DNA of 64,000 nt from Mesorhizobium sp. WSM4904 (GCF_029674545.1 NZ_CP121354.1:868001-932000); one strand, 5' to 3'. Shown: positions 30,213 to 39,039, numbered from the stretch's first letter. Numbers and translations: made by a program. Notes: generated by a model not told the origin, from the sequence alone.

Positions 30213-31592
30213 TCAGGCTTCTGGGACTCGCACAGCCGGAAAGCTCACCGACACGCCAAGTCCGGGATTGTTGTCGTCTAACGTGATGGTGGCGCCATGC
30301 AGGTCGGCGACGGCCTTGACGAGGCTGAGGCCAAGGCCGCTGCCCGGCGTCGTACGGCTGGTATCCAGACGGTAGAGCCGCTGGAAGACCTTTTCGCGCT
30401 CCCCGGCCGGAATGCCGGGGCCGTTGTCGCTCACGTGGACGAGGATGCGGTCGTCCTGCCGCGTCACCGACAGCTCGATCGCCGTGCCCGCAGGGCAATG
30501 CCTAAGTGCGTTCTCGACAAGATTGGCCAGCATCTGCATCAGCAGGTCGCGGTCGCCGTGGATATACCATTTCGTATCCGGAACAAGCTTCGTCGACAGC
30601 GACTTTCCGTCATCCTCGGCAACGTCGGCATAGACGTCGCCGATGGTGTCGACGACAGTGCCGACATCGAGATCGACGAAGCGCGCCTTGCGGGCGCCGG
30701 CCTCGATCTGGGCGATGCGCAGAAGCGCGTCGAAGGTCTCGTTGATCTGCGAGCTTTCGGCGCGCGCATCGGCGAGCTCGTCGGCGACGTCCTCGCCCGA
30801 AACGGTCTTGTCGGCGGCCTGCTCGAGGATCATCTGCAGGCGGTTGAGCGGCGTCTTCAGGTCATGCGCAATGTTCGCGCTAACCTCCCGCATGCCGTCG
30901 ACCAGCGCCGACAGGCGGTCGAGCGCGGCGTTCACCTGGGTGGATACGGCATCGATGTCGTCGCCGTTGCCGGTCAGCGCGATACGCGTGTCGAGCCGTC
31001 CGTGCGAGACGTCGACCATGGTGGCGGCGATGCCGTCGAGCCGCCGCTGGACGCGCGAGGCAAGCAGGGCGCCGCCGGCGATCGCGAGGCCGGTGATGAA
31101 CAGCGTCCCCCAGCCGAAGCTCATCAGCACGATGGTCTCCAGCTCGTCGGTCTCGGCGAGCGAGGCGGCAACCGTCAGGCTGTTGCCGCCAACCTCGCCG
31201 GTATAGGCGCGATACATCGTGTCGGGCGGCACGCCCGGCAGTCTGGCGGCGAACATCGAGAAACCGTCGGGCAGGCCGGAAGCGGTGAAGTTTCCCGCCA
31301 GATGGTTGCCGTCGGGATCGGTCAGCGAGAAAAGTTGATCCTTGTCGGGGCTGAGGTCGGCGTTGTTGTTGACCGAGGCGATGAGATCTTCCTTCTCGTT
31401 CCCCGCATAGGTCAGGGCCACGACCGTATAGGTCTCCTTGATGGATTGATCGAGCCGTCTCGCCAGGTCGGCGCTCATCAGCTGGTAGACGACCGCCCCG
31501 GACAGAATGAAGGCAAGCACGAACAGGAAGGCAAAGGCCAGCGCCAGCCGGAACGGCGTGCTGCGCAGCAGGCTGGGGCGCTTGTCCTTCAT
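30213..31592 (-). CDS. Sensor histidine kinase
   Basis: A 459-aa membrane kinase. The first transmembrane segment is FRLALAFAFLFVLAFILSGAVV, a periplasmic domain of about 130 residues follows, and the second membrane segment is GTLFITGLAIAGGALLA. A HAMP-like linker leads to the phosphoacceptor motif ANIAHDLKTPLNRL (H243). The ATP-binding domain has LVENALRHCP (N box), VSDNGPGIP (G1) and GSGLGLSLVKA (G2). The OmpR-type regulator at 32420-33097 is its likely partner, separated by a DUF1232 gene and a repeat. The signal is unknown. Confidence 0.93.
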   Translation of the reverse strand: MKDKRPSLLRSTPFRLALAFAFLFVLAFILSGAVVYQLMSADLARRLDQSIKETYTVVALTYAGNEKEDLIASVNNNADLSPDKDQLFSLTDPDGNHLAGNFTASGLPDGFSMFAARLPGVPPDTMYRAYTGEVGGNSLTVAASLAETDELETIVLMSFGWGTLFITGLAIAGGALLASRVQRRLDGIAATMVDVSHGRLDTRIALTGNGDDIDAVSTQVNAALDRLSALVDGMREVSANIAHDLKTPLNRLQMILEQAADKTVSGEDVADELADARAESSQINETFDALLRIAQIEAGARKARFVDLDVGTVVDTIGDVYADVAEDDGKSLSTKLVPDTKWYIHGDRDLLMQMLANLVENALRHCPAGTAIELSVTRQDDRILVHVSDNGPGIPAGEREKVFQRLYRLDTSRTTPGSGLGLSLVKAVADLHGATITLDDNNPGLGVSVSFPAVRVPEA

Positions 31593-31685
31593 CGCACCAA
31601 TTCCCTAGCACAGAAATTTTGGCCGGTCGGATGTGTTTGCCATGGCAGGTCGCATCCCTTGGAGATCGACCACTGACGCCCCTCG

Positions 31686-31865
31686 CTTCGTCATCCTCGG
31701 GCGGAGCAAGGAGCGAAGCGACGCAGCGCAGACCCGAGGATCCATTCCGTTACATATGAGCGCTGCGGCGGTGCAGAATTCTGCTCCGCTGCACCCTACG
31801 ATCAAAGTCACGGAATGGATCCCCAGGGTCTCCGCGACGGAGCTTCGCTCCTGCTTCGCCATGGG
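31686..31865. repeat. Intergenic repeat, family C (copy C3)
   Basis: GTCATCCTCGGGCGGAGCAA, GGAGCGAAGCGACGC, GACCCGAGGATCCATTCCGT, CAGAATTCTGCTCCGCTGCA, then GGAATGGATCCCCAGGGTCT. It occupies the 390-bp space between the histidine kinase and DUF1232 genes. I see no gene there. Confidence 0.7.
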
Positions 31866-31982
31866 ATTGACGAGGTTGGAGGGCCTCCGCCACTTGCAAA
31901 CGCTTATGATGGTTGGGCGAGACGAACAATAAGGCTGACCTGCCGACAAGCCTGCAACCTTTCAAAGTCCTTGTGTCGGGAG

Positions 31983-32363
31983 CTAGACGGACTTCGGCCA
32001 TAACAGCCACAGCAGCGCCAGCGCCGCCGCTATCCAGACCGCAATCATGAAGATCAGGCCGGTCAGGCTGACCGGCCTGGTGCTGCGCGTGGCAGTGTCG
32101 CGGAATTCCTGCATGAGGCCGGGCGGAACCAGTTTGACCGCAAGCAGGATGCCGAGCGGAACGATAACAAGGTCGTCCAGATAGCCGACGATCGGAATGA
32201 AATCCGGAATGAGGTCGACGGGGCTGAGCGCATAGGCTGCAACCGCGCCGGCCATGACCTTCGCGTACCAGGGAACGCGTGGATCGCGGGCAGCGAGCCA
32301 CAGGGCCACAACGTCGCGCTTCATGCGACGCGCCCATTGCCTTGCGGAGTCCAGCATCGACAT
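31983..32363 (-). CDS. YkvA family protein (DUF1232)
   Basis: A 126-aa small membrane protein. The DUF1232 core is DPRVPWYAKVMAGAVAAYALSPVDLIPDFIPIVGYLDDLVIVPLG, quoted here as one run of family motifs: VPWYAKV, ALSPVDLIPDFIPIVGYLDD. A C-terminal hydrophobic segment (LIFMIAVWIAAALALLWLLW) would anchor it. The ATG at 32363 is preferred because the 20 upstream codons overlap the response regulator stop and look non-coding. Function unknown; it sits between the regulator and its kinase. Confidence 0.88.
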   Translation of the reverse strand: MSMLDSARQWARRMKRDVVALWLAARDPRVPWYAKVMAGAVAAYALSPVDLIPDFIPIVGYLDDLVIVPLGILLAVKLVPPGLMQEFRDTATRSTRPVSLTGLIFMIAVWIAAALALLWLLWPKSV

Positions 32364-32419
32364 GTCGCTTATATATGGACAGCCGGCCGGAGACGCGAGA
32401 TACGATCGGGCATGGATCG

Positions 32420-33097
32420 TCAACCCGGCACGTGCAGGCTGTAGCCGGTGTTGCGCACCGTGTGGATGAGCGCCACGTCGAACGGCCTGTCGACCTTGGC
32501 CCGCAGCCGGCTGATATGGGTCTCGACGACGCTGGTCTTGGGATCGAAATGGAAATCCCAGACGCGCTCCAGAAGCATGGTGCGGGTAATCACGCGGCCC
32601 TCGCCGCGCATCAGCACCTCGAGCAGGCTGAATTCCCGGGGCTGCAGGTCGATCGTCTGTCCCTGCCTGGTCACCCGGCGCATGATCAGGTCCATCTCGA
32701 GGTCGGCGACGCGCAGACTGGTTTTCTGTTCCTGCGCCGCCGGCCGGCGGCCGAGCGCGTTGATGCGGGCCAGCAGCTCGGAGAAGGCGAAGGGCTTGAC
32801 CAGATAATCGTCGCCGCCAGCCTCCAGTCCTTCGACCCGGTCATCGACGCCGCCGATCGAGGTCAGGAATATGGCCGGCGTCTTGATCCCCGCGGCGCGC
32901 ACCGCCTTGATCATCGACAGACCGTCGAGGCCCGGAACCATGCGGTCGGCCACGATGACGTCATAGGCATCGCGGGTCGCCGCGACGAGCGCGTCATGGC
33001 CGTTGCGCAGCAGGTCGCAGGCGTGCCCGGCCTCGCTCAGCCCCCTGACGATGTAGTCGGCGGTCCTTGGATCATCTTCAACCAGCAGAAGTCGCAT
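32420..33097 (-). CDS. OmpR family response regulator
   Basis: A 225-aa DNA-binding regulator. The receiver domain MRLLLVEDDPRTADYIVRGL has its phosphoacceptor Asp in VIVADRMVPGLDG (D51) and the conserved Lys in DDYLVKPFAFSELLAR. The C-terminal winged helix includes LLERVWDFHFDPKTSVVETHISRLR. The start at 33097 fits the receiver fold; the longer frame adds 22 unrelated residues. A CTTAC-N6-GTAAG inverted repeat lies about 95 bp upstream. Likely paired with the histidine kinase at 30213-31592. Confidence 0.93.
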   Translation of the reverse strand: MRLLLVEDDPRTADYIVRGLSEAGHACDLLRNGHDALVAATRDAYDVIVADRMVPGLDGLSMIKAVRAAGIKTPAIFLTSIGGVDDRVEGLEAGGDDYLVKPFAFSELLARINALGRRPAAQEQKTSLRVADLEMDLIMRRVTRQGQTIDLQPREFSLLEVLMRGEGRVITRTMLLERVWDFHFDPKTSVVETHISRLRAKVDRPFDVALIHTVRNTGYSLHVPG

Positions 33098-33192
33098 TTT
33101 CGCGTTTCGCCCGTGCTCCATTGCGAACGCCATGCTAGCATCGGCGGTGCACCATTCCCACAAGCCGGGGCTTACCCAGGCCTGTCCCGGTC

Positions 33193-33208
33193 CTTACAAA
33201 TTCGTAAG
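33193..33208. promoter_or_regulatory. Inverted repeat upstream of the response regulator
   Basis: CTTACAAATTCGTAAG, two exact 5-bp arms around a 6-bp A/T-rich centre. It lies in the 201-bp divergent region between the regulator and the methyltransferase-like gene. Candidate binding site for the response regulator itself or for the shared promoter. Position and symmetry are the only evidence. Confidence 0.4.
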
Positions 33209-33298
33209 AATGACCGAAAATACTGATCAGGCCTCGCAATCCCACAGGAGAGAGGCTAGAGCGTAGCGTCCCTGACTGGGCCGGAGTGGCTGACCCGA

Positions 33299-33931
33299 AT
33301 GGCTTACACATCGCTCAAATCAGCGCCGAAAGCGTTCGACCAGCACAAGCGCCTGATCGTCGTCCAGGTCTCCGCGGTGGTGGCCATCGTCCTGCTCCTG
33401 TTTTCCAAGCCGTTTCTCAGCGAAGGCTCGAGCGGGCACGAGCTGGTGGAGACGGCCGGCTTCGGCTTCGTGCTCGTCTGCTTCCTTGGCCGGCTGTGGA
33501 GCATCCTCTATGTCGGCGGCAAGAAGAATGACGAGCTGATCGTTTCGGGTCCGTTCTCGATGACCCGCAACCCGCTCTATTTCTTCTCGATCATCGGTGC
33601 GGTCGGCATCGGGTTGATGTTCGGATCGGCGCTGGCGGCCGCGATACTGGGTCTGGCAAGCTTCCTCGTCTTCCGGTTCACGGCCAATCGAGAGGCCGAA
33701 TTCCTGTTCGGCAAGTTCGGCGCCGTCTACACGGCCTATGCCGGGCGGACGCCGCGTTTCTGGCCGAACCCGATGCTCTACCGCGATCAGGACCAATTGA
33801 TCTTTTCCACCAGCGCGCTGAAAAGCACGTTCCGGGACGGGCTCTATTTCCTGGCCCTGTTTCCACTCATCGAGACGGTGGAGTATTTCCGCGCGGCCGG
33901 CGTGCTGCCGACCTTGCTCACCGTCTACTGA
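33299..33931 (+). CDS. Isoprenylcysteine carboxyl methyltransferase (ICMT) family protein
   Basis: A 210-aa membrane protein with several hydrophobic segments (VSAVVAIVLLLFSKPFL, FGFVLVCFLGRLWSILYV, LYFFSIIGAVGIGLMFG, ALAAAILGLASFLVFRF). The motif GPFSMTRNPLYF and the later NREAEFLFGKFGAVYTAYAGRTPRFWP match the SAM-binding end of the ICMT/PEMT family. Bacterial members methylate small molecules or lipids; the substrate here is unknown. It is divergent from the response regulator and may be a regulon member, which is inference. Confidence 0.85.
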   Translation: MAYTSLKSAPKAFDQHKRLIVVQVSAVVAIVLLLFSKPFLSEGSSGHELVETAGFGFVLVCFLGRLWSILYVGGKKNDELIVSGPFSMTRNPLYFFSIIGAVGIGLMFGSALAAAILGLASFLVFRFTANREAEFLFGKFGAVYTAYAGRTPRFWPNPMLYRDQDQLIFSTSALKSTFRDGLYFLALFPLIETVEYFRAAGVLPTLLTVY

Positions 33932-34183
33932 TCAGTTCCTGGAACCGCCGCTCACGCGCGGCGCGGCGCGTGCTTTCCAGAAAGATCGCCAGGCAGCCGT
34001 CTGGATCCGGATCGATTGACGGTCTGTATCCGTCAGCGTTCCGTTGAATGGCCGCACGGCTTCAACTATTTGCGTTGCGCAATTCCGAAGCGGAAAGCCG
34101 TTGTATGCTCTTCCCGGCATTGCGTCGGAGCAACACAAGAGTTCGAGTGGCTCAGCGGGCCGCTCCGAACCGGAACGGAGCAC

Positions 34184-35203
34184 ATGAAAAAGATCGGGTT
34201 TCTGTCGTTCGGGCATTGGTCGCCCTCGCCGCAATCGGGCACGCGCTCGGGCGCCGACGCGCTGCTGCAATCGATCGACCTCGCGGTCGCGGCCGAGGAG
34301 CTCGGCGCCGACGGCGCCTATTTCCGCGTCCACCATTTCGCCCGCCAGCTCGGCTCGCCCTTTCCGCTGCTTGCGGCGGCCGGAGCCAAAACCAAGCGCA
34401 TCGAGCTCGGCACCGCCGTCATCGACATGCGTTACGAGAACCCGCTCTATATGGCCGAGGATGCCGGCGCCGCCGACCTCATCGCCGGCGGCCGGCTGCA
34501 GCTCGGCATCAGCCGCGGCTCGCCCGAGCAGGTGATCGACGGCTGGCGCTATTTCGGCTACGTGCCGGAAGAGGGCAAGACCGATGCCGACATGGCGCGC
34601 CGCCATGCCGAAATCTTCCTCGACCTGTTGCGCGGCGAAGGGTTCGCGCAACCCAATCCGCGGCCGATGTTCCCCAACCCGCCAGGCCTGCTCAGGCTGG
34701 AACCGTTCTCGGCGGGCCTGCGCGAGCGGATCTGGTGGGGCGCCGCTACTGACGCCACCGCGGTGTGGGCGGCCAAGCTCGGCATGAACCTGCAGAGCTC
34801 GACGCTCAAATTCGACGAGAGCGGCGAGCCGCTCCACGTCCAGCAGGCCAAGCAGATAAGAGCGTACCGCGCCGCCTGGAAGGAAGCCGGCCACGCCCGG
34901 GAGCCGCGCGTCTCGGTCAGCCGCAGCATCTTCGCCCTGGTCAACGACATGGACCGAGCCTATTTCGGCGGCAGCGAGGGCGAGGATCACTTCGGCTATA
35001 TCGAGCCGGAAAAGCGCGCCGTGTTCGGCCGCACCTATGCCGCCGAGCCGGACGTGCTCATCGAGCAGCTGAAGGAGGATCAGGCGATCGCCGAGGCCGA
35101 CACGCTGCTCTTGACCGTGCCCAACCAGCTCGGCGTCGACTACAACGCCCATGTCATCGAGGCGATCCTGAAGCACGTCGCGCCGGCGATGGGGTGGAGG
35201 TGA
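34184..35203 (+). CDS. LLM class flavin-dependent oxidoreductase
   Basis: A 339-aa luciferase-like monooxygenase. MKKIGFLSFGHWSPSPQSG is the start, with ACGGAG just upstream; the longer frame from 34016 is non-coding in character. AAEELGADGAYFRVHHFARQ, IELGTAVIDMRYENPLYMAEDA (in parts) and GGRLQLGISRGSPEQVIDG are TIM-barrel FMN-binding segments. Enzymes of this class use reduced FMN. The substrate is unknown, and the neighbours give no hint. Confidence 0.88.
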   Translation: MKKIGFLSFGHWSPSPQSGTRSGADALLQSIDLAVAAEELGADGAYFRVHHFARQLGSPFPLLAAAGAKTKRIELGTAVIDMRYENPLYMAEDAGAADLIAGGRLQLGISRGSPEQVIDGWRYFGYVPEEGKTDADMARRHAEIFLDLLRGEGFAQPNPRPMFPNPPGLLRLEPFSAGLRERIWWGAATDATAVWAAKLGMNLQSSTLKFDESGEPLHVQQAKQIRAYRAAWKEAGHAREPRVSVSRSIFALVNDMDRAYFGGSEGEDHFGYIEPEKRAVFGRTYAAEPDVLIEQLKEDQAIAEADTLLLTVPNQLGVDYNAHVIEAILKHVAPAMGWR

Positions 35204-35282
35204 GGTCGCGGCGGGGAATCATGCCGGTGTGATCCGCTCCGAGCAATTTGAGGTGGTCTGCCGTCGCCATAGCCGAATGCTG

Positions 35283-35468
35283 GCGCCGCCCCTCATCTGC
35301 CTGCCGGCACCTTCTCCCCGTATAGTGACGGGGAGAAGGAGGCTGGCCGCAGCCTCGGCGCTCGTCCGCAACGCTGGCAATTGGCGAAATCGCCGATGAC
35401 AGCGTTTTTTCTCCCCGTCACTATACGGGGAGAAATGCCCGGCAGGGCAATGAGGGGCGGCGCTGCCC
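35283..35468. repeat. Palindromic intergenic repeat, family A (copy A4)
   Basis: GCCGCCCCTCATCTGCCTGC, hairpin with CCGTATAGTGACGG, CGCAACGCTGGCAATTGGCG, hairpin with CCGTCACTATACGG, then GCCCGGCAGGGCAATGAGGG. The left side of the 597-bp gap before the lacI-type gene is this repeat; the right side holds the palindromic operator and repeat F1. Confidence 0.8.
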
Positions 35469-35531
35469 TCTCAAGCAGGAGCCGCAGGCAGCGTCTCAAA
35501 TGATGCCCCCCCCGGCAGCTCGCTTACGATA

Positions 35532-35561
35532 TTGACAGCTGATAAAATGTCGCCCTACCTT
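35532..35561 (+). promoter_or_regulatory. Putative sigma-70 promoter of the lacI-type gene
   Basis: A perfect -35 box TTGACA at 35532-35537 is followed, 18 bp later, by a weak -10 TACCTT at 35556-35561. The palindrome immediately downstream would cover the transcription start. Confidence 0.5.
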
Positions 35562-35562
35562 G

Positions 35563-35588
35563 CGTAATCGGTTACGTAACCGATTACG
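35563..35588. promoter_or_regulatory. Perfect 26-bp palindrome, candidate LacI-family operator
   Basis: The half-site CGTAATCGGTTAC is followed directly by its exact reverse complement GTAACCGATTACG. It starts at the end of the putative -10 box and lies 212 bp upstream of the lacI-type gene. The central TTACGTAA and the even symmetry suit a LacI-family dimer. Probable autoregulatory site. Confidence 0.75.
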
Positions 35589-35718
35589 ACAAGTTAGGAA
35601 AGCATCGGTTGCTGTTCCGCGGCGGCGACAATTTCAAACCGACCATGATTGGTCTTGTCATCATGCTCGCCGTCATCATAGACGCCTGTCGGGAGAGGCT
35701 GTTGCAGAGGATTCGCTA

Positions 35719-35764
35719 GAGCAATTCCAGCAAAGCGAGTAAGCGTTTCCATCCGAAATTGTGC
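35719..35764. repeat. 46-bp intergenic repeat, family F (copy F1)
   Basis: GAGCAATTCCAGCAAAGCGA then GTAAGCGTTTCCATCCGAAATTGTGC. It is the same length as, and inverted in order relative to, the copies at 51.05 and 53.5 kb, with several differences. It lies in the leader of the lacI-type gene. Confidence 0.7.
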
Positions 35765-35800
35765 AGGAGCGTGTAGAAAGCCAGCGGGGGCCAAGGGACC

Positions 35801-36820
35801 ATGACGACGATTGCCGATGTCGCGCGCTTTGCGGGGGTATCCGTTGCAACGGTCTCGCATGTGATGAACCGCACGCGCCATGTCGAGCCGGAAACGGCCG
35901 AGCGCGTGCGCGCGGCGATCGCCGCGCTGCGCTACAGCCCGAACTCGCTGGCGCGGAGCCTGCGGCGCGGCGAGACCAAGACCATCGGCCTGCTGCTGCC
36001 CGACAATTCGAACCCGTTCTTCGCCAGCGTGGCGCGCCAGATCGAGGATGCGGGCTTCGTCGCCGGCTATACGGTGATCCTGTGCAATTCGGACGGCAAT
36101 GCCGAAAAGGAAGAGCGCTATCTGTCGGTGCTGTTGGCAAAGCAGATCGACGGGCTGATCTTCGCCGGCTCGTCCGACCATGCGCGGGTGTTCTCGCGCC
36201 TTTCCGCCGCCGTGCCGGCGGTGCTGCTCGATCGCGAGATCCACTCCGTCAATGTCGATTCCGTGCTGGTCGACCACGATCATGGCGGCTATCTCGCCGG
36301 GCGCCACCTGGTCGGGCTCGGCCATTACAAGATCGGTGTCATTGGCGGCCCGCGCGATTCGAGCTCCAGCCCCGCCCGCCTGCGCGGCTTTGTCCGGGCG
36401 CTCGAGGAGATGGGCCTCGAGCTGCCAGCATCGTCGGTGGTCGATTCCGACTATCATTTCGCCGGCGGCCGCCTGGCGATGGAGCGGCTGATGGAGCAGG
36501 CGCCGGACATCACGGCGGTGTTCGCCTGCAACGACCTGATGGCCATGGGCGCCATCACCGCGCTGCGCTCGCGCGGCTTGCGCGTCCCCGACGACATGTC
36601 GCTGGTCGGCTTCGACGACATTCCTTATGCCGTCACCACATGGCCGCCGCTGACGACGATCGCCCAGCCGGTCGAAAAGATCGGCACGCGGGCGGTGAAC
36701 CTGCTGCTCGAGCGCCTCGGCGAGCCGGCAGCGCCCTCGCGCCGCGAGGTGCTGGCGCCGGTGCTGGTCGAGCGGGAAAGCTGCGCGGCGCGGGGGGTAG
36801 CGCGTAATCTCCCCCCTTGA
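35801..36820 (+). CDS. LacI family transcriptional regulator
   Basis: A 339-aa regulator. The N-terminal helix-turn-helix MTTIADVARFAGVSVATVSH and the hinge YSPNSLARSLRRGETKTIGL are clear. The periplasmic-binding-protein-like domain has NSNPFFASVARQIEDAG and CNDLMAMGAITALRSRGLRVPDDMSLVGFDD (in parts). The last residues, ARNLPP, and the stop codon are encoded by repeat B5, so the natural C-terminus was probably altered when the repeat arrived. A 26-bp palindrome overlies its promoter. No sugar-utilisation gene is adjacent, so its targets may be elsewhere. Confidence 0.93.
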   Translation: MTTIADVARFAGVSVATVSHVMNRTRHVEPETAERVRAAIAALRYSPNSLARSLRRGETKTIGLLLPDNSNPFFASVARQIEDAGFVAGYTVILCNSDGNAEKEERYLSVLLAKQIDGLIFAGSSDHARVFSRLSAAVPAVLLDREIHSVNVDSVLVDHDHGGYLAGRHLVGLGHYKIGVIGGPRDSSSSPARLRGFVRALEEMGLELPASSVVDSDYHFAGGRLAMERLMEQAPDITAVFACNDLMAMGAITALRSRGLRVPDDMSLVGFDDIPYAVTTWPPLTTIAQPVEKIGTRAVNLLLERLGEPAAPSRREVLAPVLVERESCAARGVARNLPP

Positions 36821-36962
36821 AGGCGAGATGGCCGGCAGGCCAGAGGGGGTCGGTCCGACCGGGCTCGGCTTGCTCTGCAGATGGAGATTGGCGCTTCACG
36901 CGCAGCGACCCCCTCTGTCGCCTTCGGCGACATCTCCCCCTCAAGGGGGGAGATAACGCGCT
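36805..36962. repeat. Palindromic intergenic repeat, family B (copy B5), supplying the lacI-type stop
   Basis: AATCTCCCCCCTTGAAGGCG, GCCGGCAGGCCAGAGGGGGT, spacer, CCCCCTCTGTCGCCTTCGGC, then TCTCCCCCTCAAGGGGGGAG. The TGA in CCCCTTGA is the stop of the upstream regulator. Closest to copy B3. Confidence 0.78.
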
Positions 36963-36969
36963 CGTTCCC

Positions 36970-38028
36970 TCAAGCCGCCGGCTGCATGGCGGCCCTGAGC
37001 AGCATGCCGAACAGGTCGCGCGGCTCGTCGGGGTCGGCGAGCAGGTCGAGCTCCTCGTAGAGGCCGGTGGCCTTGAGCTGGTCGCGGACATAGCGCAGCG
37101 CGGAGAAATCCTCGGTGGCGAAACCGACGGAATCGAACAGCGTGATCTGCTTGGCCGACTTGCGGCCTTCGGCCTGGCCGGTCATCACCTGCCACAGCTC
37201 GGTCACCGGATGGTCGGGGTCGAGCTGCTGGATCTCGCCCTCGATGCGCGTCTGCGGCGGGAACTCGACGAAGATGTCGGAGCGCAGCAGGATGTCGCGA
37301 TGCAGCTCGGTCTTGCCTGGACAGTCGCCGCCGACCGCATTGATGTGGACGCCGGAGCCGACCATGTTGTCGGTGAGGATGGTGGCGTACTGCTTGTCGG
37401 CCGTCACCGTGGTGATGATGTCGACGCCTTCCACCGCGTCCTGGCCGGTCGAACAGATGGTGATGTCGAAACCCTTGCCGGCAAGGTTGCGGGCGCATTT
37501 TTCCGAGGCCTGGCGGTCGATGTCGTAAAGGCGCAGTCGGTCGATGCCGATGAGCGCCTTGAAGGCGATGGCCTGGAACTCGGACTGGGCGCCGTTGCCG
37601 ATGATGGCCATGGCGCGCGATCCCTTCGGCGCCAGATATTTGGCCGCGACGGCGGAGGTGGCCGCGGTGCGCAGCGCCGTCAGGATGGTCATCTCGGTGA
37701 GCAGCATCGGATAGCCGGAGCCGACATCGGCGAGCACGCCGAAAGCGGTGACCGTCTGGCGGCCCTCGCGCATGTTCTTCGGATGGCCGTTGACATATTT
37801 GAAGCCGTAGAGGCGCCCGTCGCTGGTCGGCATCAGCTCGATGACACCGTCATGGCTGTGCGAGGCAATGCGCGGCGTCTTGTCGAACAGCTCCCAGCGG
37901 CGGAAATCGTCCTCGATGTAGCCGGCAAGCTCGGTGAGAAACCGCTCGACGCCGATGGCGAGCACCAGCTTCATCATGCGGTCGACGCTGACGAAGGGGA
38001 CGATGGCAAGGCGGGAAGGCTGGGTCAT
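36970..38028 (-). CDS. Ornithine cyclodeaminase
   Basis: NAD-dependent enzyme converting ornithine to proline and ammonia, 352 aa. RIASHSHDGVIELMPTSDGRLYGFKYVNGHP (in parts), LLTEMTILTALRTAATSAVAA, the Rossmann motif MAIIGNGAQSEFQA, and AVGGDCPGKTELHRDIL are ornithine cyclodeaminase/mu-crystallin family features. It lies 2 nt downstream of the arginase gene on the same strand, so arginine to ornithine to proline can run from one operon. A divergent Lrp regulator is nearby. Confidence 0.93.
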   Translation of the reverse strand: MTQPSRLAIVPFVSVDRMMKLVLAIGVERFLTELAGYIEDDFRRWELFDKTPRIASHSHDGVIELMPTSDGRLYGFKYVNGHPKNMREGRQTVTAFGVLADVGSGYPMLLTEMTILTALRTAATSAVAAKYLAPKGSRAMAIIGNGAQSEFQAIAFKALIGIDRLRLYDIDRQASEKCARNLAGKGFDITICSTGQDAVEGVDIITTVTADKQYATILTDNMVGSGVHINAVGGDCPGKTELHRDILLRSDIFVEFPPQTRIEGEIQQLDPDHPVTELWQVMTGQAEGRKSAKQITLFDSVGFATEDFSALRYVRDQLKATGLYEELDLLADPDEPRDLFGMLLRAAMQPAA

Positions 38029-38030
38029 GA

Positions 38031-38963
38031 TCAGAGGCTTCCGGAATGGCTGCGGGTCGGCCGGTCCATGATGCGGCGGCCCATCAGGCTGGCGGCGAGG
38101 TCGACCATCAGCGTTGCCGTGCGGCCGCGCTCGTCGAGGAACGGGTTGAGCTCGACCAGGTCGAGGCTGGAGACAAGGCCGCTGTCGGACAGCATCTCCA
38201 TCACCAGATGCGCCTCGCGGAAGGTGGCGCCGCCGGGCACGGTGGTGCCGACGGCCGGCGCGATCGACGGATCGAGGAAGTCGACGTCGAGGCTGACATG
38301 CAGCAGCCCGTTTTCCGCTTCGACGCGACCCAAGAAGGCGCGCAGCAGCGGGGCGATGCCATGCTCGTCGATCGAGCGCATGTCATGCACGGTCACGCCC
38401 GCCTCCTTCAGCGCCCGGCGCTCGGCCGGATCGACGCTGCGCAGGCCCATGGTGCAGATGCGGGCCGGCTCGACCGCGGCCGGCAGATCCGGGAAATAAC
38501 CGCTGAAGCCGGGGCGGCCGCTGGCATAGGCGAGCGGCACGCCGTGCAGATTGCCGCTGGTGGTGGTGTCGAGCGTGTGGAAATCCGGATGCGCGTCGAG
38601 CCAGAGCACGAAAAGCGGTCGGCCGCGTTCGGCCGCTCGGCGCGCCACGCCGGAGACCGTGCCGGCGGAGATCGAGTGGTCGCCGCCGAGGAAGATCGGC
38701 ATGGCGTCCTTCGAGGTCGTGTAGGCCGCCTCGGCGATCGCCGATGTCCAGGCGGAAATCTCCGGCAGCGCCTTGAGCGCGAGATTGCCATGGACGACGG
38801 CGCGCGCCTGAGCCGGCTGCACCGCGCCCCAGTCCTCGACCTCGTGGCCGAGTTCCGACAGCACCGAGACGAGCCCCGCGGTGCGCAGCGCGCTCGGCCC
38901 CATCTCGCATCCCATCCTGCCCGCGCCGTCCTGCACCGGCGCGCCAACGATCCTGCAGCGCAT
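38031..38963 (-). CDS. rocF: Arginase
   Basis: Mn-dependent ureohydrolase splitting arginine to ornithine and urea, 310 aa. Metal-binding motifs are GGDHSISAGTVSG, WLDAHPDFHT and SLDVDFLDPSIAPAVGT. VVELNPFLDERG-like DLVELNPFLDERGRTA follows, and the start MRCRIVGAPVQDGAGRMGCE fits the family. I choose the ATG at 38963; the longer frame runs into the divergent promoter. A stretch of nine A residues lies just upstream of the ATG. First gene of the arginase-ornithine cyclodeaminase operon. Confidence 0.93.
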   Translation of the reverse strand: MRCRIVGAPVQDGAGRMGCEMGPSALRTAGLVSVLSELGHEVEDWGAVQPAQARAVVHGNLALKALPEISAWTSAIAEAAYTTSKDAMPIFLGGDHSISAGTVSGVARRAAERGRPLFVLWLDAHPDFHTLDTTTSGNLHGVPLAYASGRPGFSGYFPDLPAAVEPARICTMGLRSVDPAERRALKEAGVTVHDMRSIDEHGIAPLLRAFLGRVEAENGLLHVSLDVDFLDPSIAPAVGTTVPGGATFREAHLVMEMLSDSGLVSSLDLVELNPFLDERGRTATLMVDLAASLMGRRIMDRPTRSHSGSL

Positions 38964-39039
38964 GATTTTTTTTTGGCCCTTGCGATTGACTGCTTGGAAT
39001 GAACCACCGCCGCCTGGCGGTTTGAACAGGGAAAATTGG

